Source: Macrotrachela quadricornifera (taxonomy: Eukaryota > Rotifera > Eurotatoria > Philodinida > Philodinidae). From it: a stretch of DNA of 64,000 nucleotides. Location: NCBI GenBank assembly GCA_022393335.1, contig JAJEKB010021488.1, positions 1,787,877 through 1,851,876 of the forward strand, written 5' to 3'. The notes under the pieces were generated by a model that worked only from the letters and a program-made list of their open reading frames with translations, was not told the DNA's origin and did no database searches. The translations under genes and the position numbers were made by a program. Position 1 is the first letter of the stretch; each line of letters starts with the position of its first letter. Below are positions 47,182 through 57,960 of the stretch, piece after piece.

Positions 47182-48901
47182 AATATAACATCTTTCCAGC
47201 TATCGTTTTTTTGATCCGCCGTACAATGATCTACCGAAAGACTCATAAAAACTAGCCTAAACTTCAGCGCAACTAATGAAGCGAATTAGGAGACTGCACG
47301 AAGGTTTTCATCTATTCAAAAAATATTCATGTCACCTCCGCATCTCAGACGTTGATGACTGCTGAAAAGAAATCTGACTTCCTCTTACAAACTAGCCAAA
47401 ACAAAAGATGCGATAATACACTATCTCATACAGCTGATGTCAACGAAAAAAAATTTCTCCAAAAGATCCTTTGTACTTTACAAATGTTTCATTAATGCTA
47501 TAATTTAACTACCCACTCCACATTCTGTTTTGAACATACCAGCCTATATAAAGGAGCCGTTTGATGTATTTCACATACACATTGTAATACTTTTTTCGTA
47601 TGAAAAATACTTCAGGTTGGATAGTTGTAGTCATTTTGAAAAGATGAAAAGTCATTTTGAGCCTCTTTTCAACTTAGCCAAAACGCGAAGTGCAAGGATA
47701 GATTATCTCGTATACATAAGGTTGAGAAGTACAGAAAATTTTTTCGTAAAGGTCTTCTGTAGTATTGAGATGTCCATTGAGGCTTTAGGTTGACTATTTC
47801 GGTCTATATCTGTGAGAGTGTTAGATATTGAGAACGCAGTTTTCCATATATTTTCGGTATGACATGTATATCAGAAAAGATTTGGTTTCCTAAGCGTTAC
47901 GCTTAACTTCACCATCAATTATACACTTTGTAAAATAGGTTGATTAGCCTAGTCACTGAAATATTAGGCTCTGTTACTAGAGTTCCGGATTGAATAGGGT
48001 CGATGAAACTTTTAACTTATTTGAGGGTTATGATTATTACGCCTTAGTTTAGGTCTTTGAGAAACCTTAATTATACTCTTGCATTCTTATGAAGATATGA
48101 TTACTATTCATTAGCTCATGTTTTAGAGGAGTTTCAAAGAAACTTCTACATTTTATTCGAGGCATGATATGAATTAGCTGAGATCATTGGGAAGCCTCAA
48201 TTAGACTCTTACTTTGTTTAGGAGGTATAGTTAAGAGTCATTAGAACATTTCATTGAGAACTCTCAATGAGACTTTTTTGTTCAAGTGGCGGTGTGCTGA
48301 CTACTCAGCAGGTCAGATTATCGAAAAGTCTTATGCAGGCCTTTTTGGTCGTCAATGAAGCTTTTGACTCCAATCGGTGGTATGCTCACTACTCAGGAGA
48401 GCAGATCATCGAAACGTCTAAATCAGATAAATCAGGGGGCTCAATGAGAGTTTTTTGCGTCCTAGCGGAGGCGTAACAAGTACTGAGCGCAGCAGATTAT
48501 TGAGAAGTCTCAATGGGATTTCTGGCCCTTGTCAGAAATATGATTACTACTTACTAGAGTAGATCGTTGAAACGTCTTAATGAAGGTTCAGGAGACTTTT
48601 AACTATGATAAAGAGATTTTTGAGAGTCATTATTTTGAGAAAGTTTTTAAAATGTTGATGCGGGAAACGATATTTTTTCCGAACTTTCAAGAAATAATTC
48701 TGTTATGGTTCCGGAGGGATCCGGATTGTTCCCGAAAAAACACCGTTTTCGGAGGTCAGAATCTTTGACCTGAGAATCTGATAGACACGACAGTCACCGT
48801 GTCGACTCTCAACTCAGAGCAATCAACAAACACTAGAGAAAGCATTGTAATAATGGCTGATTTTGGAACAAGAAATAATAAAGGGAGCATGTGTATTTCG
48901 T
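47182..48901. repeat. Intergenic DNA with a degenerate tandem repeat
   Basis: From about 48040 to 48600, units of roughly 75-80 bp recur in diverged form (TCAATGAGACTTTTTTG, GGTGTGCTGACTACTCAGCA, GGTCAGATTATCGAAAAGTC; compare GGTATGCTCACTACTCAGGA and GCAGATCATCGAAACGTC). No gene was recognised; the 87-codon frame at 47530-47793 has no domain. Confidence 0.5.
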
Positions 48902-51053
48902 TCAATCTGAATGAATAATTCGATATACGACGCGTTGCACGCATTCTTCAATTCGATGACGCTCGTTCGTCCCACCAATGTTCGAATTTTTTTCATAAAG
49001 CTCAGCCAATTCAATGTATACATGTAAAGCTTCTTCATGTCTATTCATCGCTTCTAAAATTGAGGCAAGATTGCTCAATAATTTGATCGATTCATCCGCT
49101 GCTAACGGAGCTCCTTGTTCACGTACCCATTGATACTTAGCTAGAGCAATGTCATTTAAATTTAGTTTATGATAGCAATCACCTAAGAGAACATAATGGT
49201 TAGTTCGAGCGATTGGATCGAAAGGTAACATGGTTTCGAGAAATTGGATCGCCAATTGATAGAGATTCTGTTTCATCAGTATTGTCGCCATTTGATATTG
49301 TATAGCAGCCATTTTCTCGAGATCATCTCGATATTGATCACTCTCTTGGTATGTGAGTAAATCATCACAAGGCCGATCAGAGGATAACTGAGAGGCCATT
49401 CCCAATATATGGTTAAAGCTTGTACCAACGGTATTGAAATCTTTTTTATCAAGCAATATACCAGCAGAATTTGAAATCAACGGATCCGAACGAAAGTAAA
49501 TCTCGGCCATTTGTCGATACATTCTTAAACTTTCAGTGATGTCACCTTTATTAGATGCAATCAGAGCTAAACTATCGTAACAAATACATTGTTTTTTTTT
49601 ATCATCATAGTTCGATAGACATCGTCTGAACAATTCCTTCGCTTCATTGAATCGTCGACGTTCGATAAGAACGAGGCCCAGCGATAGTAACCAATCGCCC
49701 ATAGTGCTGTCTAATAAAGGTTGAAGTACCTTTCTGAAGATGGCAGAATTTTCGTCGAAGTTAGCTGTGGTCGTCATGGCAACTGAATATACTCGAACAT
49801 GGTTTTTGAAGTCAATCTCTATATTTTCAATTTGAAACATTTGCCCTGGTGCAAACAAGACTTCTTCTTCATCTGGATGATTGCTCATGTTTGAAATATC
49901 ACCAAAAGGAAAGTAACGTGATGCATCTTGTTTTCGTGCAGTAATGGTAAAAAAAATTTGAGTACCAAACATATCTCCTCGTTTTGAATCATCGAGAAAC
50001 TTCAGAGATGCTTCTGGCTTTTTCGATGTGGAAAAGAAGCTAGTAATTACAAAAGGCGTATGCCATTTGAATGCGTATAATAAATCTACAAGGTCGAATG
50101 TAGAACATTGTTGAGATCGGTAGCATACGCAGATTTGATCAACTGGTTCCTGATTCATCCGTTGGTGCAACTGTTGATGAATGTCCTGTAAAATAAATCG
50201 AAATTGTACGAGATGATGAATGTTTTTTGTACGTAATGCTTGATTGAGGTTGCGATAGATGATCGTATCTCGGGTATAGAATAAGATAGCTTGATCGGAT
50301 GAATACGTTGTTTGAAAATTGTCAATAGCAGGTTGGCTTTTAGGATCTATCTTCATGAATAAATCAATCAGATCGTTCTTATCAGATAACCAGGGTGGAG
50401 CATTGAGCAGACATATCAATAGCACATGTCGAAATATGAAATCTTCATCAAAACGTTCGACGGATCTATCCACTGGTTCATCGTCTTTTTCATAGATTAA
50501 TTGGAACTGTATCAAATCGTTCTCCTGCTCGGTCGTGGTAGGAAGACTATCCGTTGCACCAACATCCGTGAGGAATATCACCTAGTAAATATTAATCGAA
50601 AGAAATTAGCATTCACATGACAATATGACTATACTATATAATCTTAAATTTTACCTTCGGATGTAATTTGCTTGCTTCTCTTTCTTCGGCACTAAGAGGT
50701 GATGGATTGAGAACGATGATTTTCTTCACTTGTTCGCAACCAAAAATATATTTCACATGTTCATATACTTGTTTACCTCCGACAAAGACAATTACTTCAA
50801 TCGTTGGATCATTGGAAACTTGTTCAACCAGAAACTCAACACATTCATAGCCATCAGGAAACGTATGGACGTTTTTTTTGATCACTGTTGATGTGTCGCT
50901 GATTATTTCCTTGAAATTATTCAAACGTTTTTCGTCATCATCAACGATGATGTAAAGATATTTCGCTATCTCCGACTGAGTAGCAGTACTTTGTGTCTCC
51001 AGTAAGTGAGCAAAAACCATTGATAAATCGGTCAGAGCCCTTCCATCGACCAT
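48902..51053 (-). CDS. Arginine ADP-ribosyltransferase with C-terminal TPR repeats (ART/TPR gene 2)
   Basis: Two exons, 51053-50655 and 50581-48902, joined in phase 0 across a 73-bp GT-AG intron (AAG|GTAAAA ... TACTAG|GTG), give 692 residues. The N-terminal alpha/beta domain (about 30-150: YLYIIVDDD, GYECVEFLVEQV, EVIVFVGGKQV) corresponds to the same domain in gene 1. The transferase domain (about 185-420) has Arg288 in VCYRSQ (where RGQ is more usual), FFSTS at 315-319 and Glu371/Glu373 in DEEEVLFAPG, so the R-S-ExE catalytic set is kept. The C-terminal half has TPR-like helices that are much more diverged than in gene 1 (LGLVLIERRRFNEAKELF, LALIASNKGDITESLRMY, YHKLNLNDIALAKYQW). It is divergent to ART/TPR gene 3, 2 kb away. 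No signal peptide. Confidence 0.88.
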
Positions 51054-51669
51054 TTCACTGATTCAACTGAATTCTTCAAAATAACTGTCGAAATTCTTTT
51101 TTCTTCAAGATTGCATCAAACATCATGAAATTGTAAGAGAAAAACAAAATTTAATGCAATTCATTCGACAAGCACTCAACACGTTCTCTTGCTAGTCATA
51201 CACTTTCGATGCTATTCTGTGGCAGAAGGACAGTCGTAATAGAAACGATTGAGGACAGTTTTCTGAGGGTGAGTGAGGGTGAGTTTCTAAGGTAATTCTA
51301 AGCATTTCACGACCATAGTTTCGACTATTGCTTAGGCACTCATCATCAGGTGAGTGCGGAATGGTATGTAGATTTTATTCAAGAAAATGAAAAGTTCAAC
51401 ATAGTTGAGCTAGCTACATATCGGGACGTCACATTTGAAAAAAATGTATCCCAAAAAAAAGGAAAAAGATTCTGTTGATGCAAACCCAAGCAAACATGAA
51501 CATCGCACAGTATTGGAATAGGATGTCCATAGTAATCACTCCACCCTTGATAAAAGTTTCGCTGAAAATCCTTGAAATTGCTCATATCAAATAAATGACG
51601 TAGGAACATCATAAATAGACCTTACGATTTCCACTGAAGTACTGTCAGCTTCCGAATCGGATCATCGGT
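51054..51669. other. Intergenic DNA upstream of ART/TPR gene 2
   Basis: It must hold the promoter of the minus-strand gene. I recognise no specific element. A short direct repeat GTGAGTGAGGGTGAG lies at about 51267. Confidence 0.4.
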
Positions 51670-52066
51670 TATAACGATCATATCTAAGTAATTGCACACA
51701 AAGAACAAACACAAGATTTACAAGATAATGTAGCATCGGTGGTTTATTTACTGCTTTTGTTTCATATATTGCAACAAATAAATCACAAAAAAATAAATTC
51801 TGAGTAGAAATATAAACCATAATAAAGATATGTTTATGTTCTTTTACTATAAATGAACCTGGATCAAGTAAAAACGAATACCAATGATCTTTAAACCATT
51901 AATTATTTGAAGAAATTTTTCAAATAAATAACCTAATGATATAAACATAACATTTGAGGATTATTTTTATTTGATGTAATGCCAAGCGTTTTTTCAAATG
52001 ATGATTGATCAAAATTAATTAAAACAATTGAAGGTTTTAATTTTCAATTTGAATCTTTTAAAAAAC
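51670..52066 (-). pseudogene. Partial duplicate of the OPT transporter pseudogene
   Basis: This segment matches 43850-44345 closely in DNA (AAGTAATTG-ACACAAAGAACAAACACAAG; AACCTGGATCAAG against AACCTGGATTCAA; CAATGATCTTTAAACCATTA), on the same strand. It carries a roughly 120-bp deletion relative to the first copy (around 51935-51950) and its own substitutions. It encodes only the N-terminal part of the transporter and is a dead fragment. Confidence 0.85.
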
Positions 52067-53092
52067 ATTATAGCGTATCTATGATAACCTTAAATTGGCC
52101 GGAAGAACCCCATGCTTCATGTGGACAATAGTGGCAATATTGACGCCCCAATGCGCCTTTTCCCTAGCTTCCTCACCACTCCCCTGTTTATTCACTTTTG
52201 TATTGATACAACATCAGGGTGTCGGTGGCAATTTATTGCACTTAGGGATCCCTTTAATATAGCAATTGAGGACCCAGGGGTACCCTTGTAGCATAGTAGT
52301 TGAGAACTTAAGGTCATCTTCATAGTGTGACCTTTCAGCTTCCTGAGAGGATGTTTTTTTGACCTTTGACCCTGACACAAACCCACAAACGAACAAACTA
52401 TTTTTTTTCATATGATCCTCTCTACAGTCGAGGGAATATTCATCAAAATATTTCCGATTATCTTTAATGATCAAACGAAATCTAAATGATGAATCGAGTT
52501 CATATATTCTTTAAATAGAAAAAAGTACAAAAAAAATATTCGATAAATCGATTCGAACAAATGCAATTGTGTGTAGATAATGAAGGCCATTACTTTGAAC
52601 ATTTATTCAAATAAAACATGTTAAACTATTTTAATGTATTTCGTATTTTTGTTTACATTGATACGAGTAAACGATAAAGCCCGTGAAGAGGCGAGAGGAA
52701 AGAAAAAAAAAGCAAAAAACAGAATGCATATTGAAAACAATATACACTCATATAATTATAACACATGATGGACAAATTAATCTTGTTAGGACTTTATTGT
52801 TATAAATATCAATATGATATAATATATATAAGATAAAAAGAAGAAAGTTAATGTGCGAAATATATATGTTAATTAGATTTCTATAAATAAGAAAAATTAT
52901 TCATAAAAACCGACTTATCCTTGATTGCCTGAAAAATGTTTGTTTACATTTATTTTTTATTTTGAAAAAGAAAAGAAAAAGAGTAAGAATGATTACGTTC
53001 TTAGATTAATGACGCATGAAAAAGATGAATAAGTAAATACATATTACTAAAGTAGAAAAAAATATCATATACATACATCATTTATTACAAAT
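52067..53092. other. Intergenic DNA between the duplicate fragment and ART/TPR gene 3
   Basis: 52230-52350 has units such as TATAGCAATTGAGGACCCAG that are shared with the element at 60868-61468 (TATAGCAATTGAGGACCTAG). Minus-strand frames here have no domain. The promoter of gene 3 should lie in the last few hundred bases. Confidence 0.45.
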
Positions 53093-56086
53093 ATGTCTCT
53101 TCAAAAATGGTTGACAAATATATTTAGAAGAAATTCTCAATCAGTATTTATTATTGATAATCAAGAACAAATCGAAACACCAAATCGTTCTGAAGATGAA
53201 TATAGAAGAGATGATGAAATTATTCTTGTTTATTTGGTGACTAATTCTCCGAATGAATCATTAATAAATTTAATTCGTTTAAATGATAATAGAAATCTAC
53301 AAGTTAGTTTATATTTAATTTATTCAATTAAAAATTTATGAATTATTCTTTATAGATATTTGAAAATGAAAATGAATGTATTAATTATATATCAACAATT
53401 ATGAATAAAAAAGTTTTTATTATTCTTGATAAAACTCCATCAAATAATTTATCAACAATATTAGAATCTCTTCCACAAATATATTCAATATTTATTTATT
53501 CAACAGAAGAAGAAGAAGAAAATCATACAAATATAAATCGATATAATACAATAGAAACTCTCAATAATGCAATTGAAAATTCGACAATAAATTTTGAAAG
53601 TGAAACAATTAATTTTACTTTATTAAATGCAAAAGAAAAAGCTACACGAGATCTTTCAAAAGAATCTGGTTCATTTTTATTTTTTCAATTATTTAAAACT
53701 GTTATTATGAATATGCCTAAAACATTACAAGCAAAAGAACTGATGTTAGAAAAATGTAAAATATATTATTCAGCTGATCAAATAGAATTACAAAATATTA
53801 AAGAATTTGATCGAACATACAAATCTTCAGAAGCTATTCAATGGTATACTAAAGAATCATTTGTTTATAAGTAATATTTTTAAAAAAACAATATTTATTT
53901 TCTATTAAAAGATTTTTCTTCTTTTAGATTAGTTAATAAAGCACTTCGTACAGAAGATGTGGATTTTTTATATCATTTTCGTTTTTATATAGTAGATTTA
54001 TGTAAACAATTAGAATTAAAATGTGATGAATTAAGAGAAACAAATGAATGTTTAACACTTTATCGAGGTCAAAAATTATCTCAGATGGAAATAGAAATAT
54101 TTCAACAAAGTATTGGACATTTAATTTCAACAAATGGTTATCTATCTGCCAGTCAATTATATTCAGTTGCGTATACATTTGCTACAAAACATACGGATCG
54201 AATAGGAGTTGTATCTGCTCTTTTTGAATATACCATTGATTTTAGTAATAAAACAATTGTTGCCGCTGATATTGCTCAGTATTCACAATATCCAGGAGAA
54301 GCTGAAGTACTCATTGATATTGGTAAATATACAATGTATCCTAAAAATCCCTTTCTAAAAGTTTTTGACGATATTTTCACTACTATATTTAATTTTATCA
54401 ATTTATTCTTTTTAAACGATAGGTAGATACATCGAGTTTTTTTCTTATACGAACGTTTTATATGTGAAAAAAGAAAAATGATATTTTCCTAACGGCAAAA
54501 ATTAGTCGTACAGAATTTTGAACATGAAATATGCATATAAAATTAGCTGTTTTTTGTAAATTGTACTCTCTTCTAACGCTACATCTTTCGGTATACTTTG
54601 TCCTTTTTCTGTATTAAGGCATATCGGTTTATGAAAAGTGACATTGTCTTTTATTCTTTAGAAAAATAAATGAAGTATCTTTCTCACTGTAAAAAGTTAA
54701 AATGAGCTAGAGTACTTGCGACATCTCCTTTTATATCTCTACGCGTCTGTATAAACTGCGATGACATAGGTTTGCACGATCGAAATCTCAACACTCAAAG
54801 TTTTGTCTATTTTGAAGGCGAAAAACACAATTATAAAATAACCAATCTTGTATAAATTGTAGAGCTTTTTATGCTCCATCTTTTAGCGTATTTTGATATT
54901 TTAATACAATGTATTAAATGAATCAAAATTCAAATATAAACTCGATGTATCTATTGATCATTTAAAAGAAAATAAGTTCATCAAGTTAAATATAATATTG
55001 AAAATATCATCAAACACTTTTAGGAAAGGATTTTCGGGACACATTGTATATGTTAATAAAATATTTTTTTAATTAATATATTTTTCTAGGTGCTTGTTTT
55101 CGAATTGATTCATGTCAGTTCGATACAGAAAAGAATCTATGGTATATTAAAGTTCATGCAACTGATGAAGGTGCAACTATAGCTATTGAATATATTGAAT
55201 ATTATAAGAATAAAATAGCTGATGCAAATATTGGCTTAATGTTTGGTCATTTACTTATTGAAATGGGACAATATGCTAAAGCAGAAAAATATTTTGATAA
55301 TATTCTTAGTTCATCTAATCCAAATGATGAAGAAATTGCTTGTATTTATTTTAATTTTGGTCGAGCTTATCGATTTAAAGGAGATTTTAATCGAGCAGTT
55401 TATTATTATGAACGTGCTTATCAATTACATATTCAAGCAAAACCAAAACGATTATATAGTGCAGGAAAGACAATTAATGGTTTAGGACTTGTATGTAGTG
55501 AACAAAATAATTTAGAACAAGCATTAGAATATTTTCAACAAGCTCTTAAATTATATAAACAAAGTATTCCACGACAACATGTTGATGTTGCTAATACACT
55601 TATTAATTTAAGTTCTGTTCAATGTGATCAAGAAAAAGTAAGAAAATTAATAAAAAGAAAAATGTTATAAATAATTTCTTTATATAGTATAATGAAGCAT
55701 TAGATAATGTACGTAAAGCAATTGAAATTTATGATCGTTGTCTTCCATCAGGTCATCCCAATCATGCATTAAGTCTTGTTTCTTTAGCCAATATTCATTT
55801 TGGTCTTGGAGAAATCAATATTGCATTGGATAAATATAATCAAGCACTTCACATGCAAGAAGAATCATTGCCAGATAATCATCTTGATATTGCTCGAACA
55901 CTTTATGATCTTGCTTTAGTTAATATACGTTTAAATCATTTACTAGAAGCACGTGATTATTTTCAACGAGCAATTCATATTGCTAATCAAACATTATCTG
56001 TTGCTCATCCATTTATACGTCTTATTACTGACAATCAAAAACATGTTCTTGATAATATTAATAATTCTACCATAACTCAGTTTTAA
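53093..56086 (+). CDS. ADP-ribosyltransferase with C-terminal TPR repeats (ART/TPR gene 3)
   Basis: Five exons: 53093-53302, 53356-53870, 53928-54322, 55090-55637 and 55688-56086. All introns are GT-AG with matching phases (0, 2, 1, 0), giving 688 residues. The N-terminal alpha/beta domain (about 42-140: EIILVYLVTN, NECINYIST, KVFIILDK) matches the other two genes. The transferase domain (about 170-390) has Arg288 in LYRGQ, YLSAS (Ser315/Ser317, where STS is usual) and Glu366/Glu368 in GEAEVLID. The C-terminal TPRs (for example HLLIEMGQYAKAEKYF, FNFGRAYRFKGDFNRAVYYY, GLVCSEQNNLEQALEYF, ANIHFGLGEINIALDKY) are of the kinesin-light-chain type with HPN/NHLD connectors. It is likely cytosolic. The 767-bp third intron carries degraded MITE sequence. 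The start ATG at 53093 is the first in the exon. Confidence 0.88.
54323..55089 (+). repeat. Large intron of ART/TPR gene 3 with MITE-like sequence
   Basis: Between the GT at 54323 and the AG at 55088-55089, the words TATAAATTGTAGAGCTTTTT and TGCTCCATC (about 54850-54890) and AACGCTACATCTT (about 54575) match the MITE relatives at 14.0-14.7 kb. The other three introns of the gene are only 50-57 bp, so insertion explains the extra length. Confidence 0.5.
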
Positions 56087-56524
56087 ATTTTCTCGACTCT
56101 TTAAATTCTTGTCATGGTTTGAAATAGAAATATGTGGCTATTCATGATGTTAATAATTGACGTAAATTATGTATGCATTCAAGTTCTAGTGCATATACTT
56201 GTTTGTCTCTTTCCTTTCAGTAATGTAACATATACAGATCTTTCTCTTGATACAATGTACAATTTCATTTCTTTGTTTTCCTTTTATAAATGAAAGTGCA
56301 ATAATTCGACCTTTTCAATTTTTGACTCTGTTAATAAATGGTCATTATCAGTGCTATAGGGTATATCCAATGCTTCCGAGGTTGAGCAATTCGACTGCCA
56401 GAAAGTGACGGATAAAATGGGATCTTACCAGATTTCTGTCGATGAATCCAATTTTATCTATAAGATGAGTGCTTCACTCATCAACTGTTTATTCTATAAT
56501 AAATACACAATATATATCGAATTG

Positions 56525-56638
56525 GTTGGTCTGGCTGAATTTTCCAATTGTTTTGTTATTGTATTGTTTCTATAGTAAATCAGATATATTATAGAAACAG
56601 CAGAATAACAAAGGAATTAAAAAATTCGGCCAGGCTAA
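56525..56638. mobile_element. Small palindromic MITE, 114 bp
   Basis: TTGGTCTGGCTGAATTTTCC (56525) and GGCCAGGCTAA (to 56638) are inverted ends, and the middle folds as TTGTTATTGTATTGTTTCTAT against ATAGAAACAGCAGAATAACAA. Confidence 0.65.
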
Positions 56639-56927
56639 TCAGTATCACTGCATGTTGTTCGGATCGATCCTATCCAATTGACCTAAAATAAAGAAAAAAA
56701 GATCCTCTGCAATTTGGAATCTGCTAAGTGATCTGAAATAAATCTATTTTAAGACAATTGATCATAAAAATTTTTTAAACTTTTGTTTCATATATATTTT
56801 ACGGCTTAACATAGAGAAAATTAGATATTTTCATGCCATTAGTTTCATCGGATCCGATAGTCGGAATCCTATCGAATTCGATAAGATCCAATGGGATAAG
56901 TTCCACTTGAATCATAACCATAATTAA

Positions 56928-57143
56928 CAGTAATATTAAACTTGAAAGTTGAATTCAACTATTCAACCAATCAAGTATTCATCATGAGGGTGAGAGAGTA
57001 CCCTTAGTGGTAAATATCATTAGGGGTAGGTACCCTTAGGGCAGGGCAGTGTTTTGGAAAGTACCCTTGAAGCGATTCGAATAGTTGAATACTTGAAGTG
57101 ATAATTAAATACTTGAATTCAAGTTTTAAGTTTAACATTACTG
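56928..57143. mobile_element. MITE with CAG...CTG ends, 216 bp
   Basis: CAGTAATATTAAACTTGAAA (56928) is mirrored by TTTTAAGTTTAACATTACTG (ending 57143). The inner parts repeat TTCAACTATTCAA / GAATAGTTGAATACTTGAA. The core contains GTACCCTTAG twice and GTACCCTTGA once. No clear target duplication was seen. Confidence 0.7.
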
Positions 57144-57960
57144 ATCTTAAAAAACATCAGAAGCTGTATTTAAATATTGCTAAACTCGATTTTTAACGGT
57201 TGGCAGTATGATACTGGTATAGGATTTGTTTTTCGAAGACTAAACAGATTAACGCAGAAGACTTATAGATTATCTATAAGAACCATATTTTTTTTCAAAA
57301 TTTTTATATGAACGGCATCTGGTAAAAATGATTCAATATTTTTCTTGTTTGACCAAATCAAAACATATCCTGGTGTGCACCCTATGTCAATACAAAAAAA
57401 AATATTTTGTGAAAAAAATGAAAAGAAAACGCGTATTGATCTATAGATTTAATTCATTTCCTAGTTGAAGCCATTCAATTCAAATTCTTACATTATACCA
57501 TCGAAGTGAAAAAGTTATGTATTGACATTATTCAGTCGTATCAATGGTACGACACGTTTCTCTAGGTTCCCTCTGAAGGAAAATAAGGGTCTTCTGTTAT
57601 CGTTAATATTTTCGTTTCGCGATGCCTTGTTGACAAGAACGTTTTGAGAGCTTTCACTCTTTTATTTTTGTGTGTGGCTCACCTATTTGTTATATTTGAA
57701 GACGCTTATAGGGGTTTGAGCCTTATTCACTGTGCCCTGGAAACGTGAATAGAAGAAAAATATTGCTATATAAGACTGACTATTTGCGCTATATGCCTTT
57801 CAAACATTCTTATTACGGTCTACGAACAGGCACAAACAGAAACATCCGAAGTTTGTATTATTGGAGTCCTGAACTTAAAGCATTGAAACAATTTTAGGCA
57901 ATTGCATTTCACATAAAATTCACGGTGTTCCAATAAATTGGTATTTCATAATTCAATACA

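Larger units (their letters stand above)
56087..57960. other. Intergenic DNA with two small inverted-repeat elements
   Basis: AATAAA at 56333 may be the poly(A) signal of ART/TPR gene 3. Two MITEs are listed separately. No gene was seen from 57144 to 57960. Confidence 0.5.

Noticed and set aside
51328..51360. Another hammerhead-like CTGATGA on the minus strand
   Set aside because: No GAAA core or stem II follows at the right distance.
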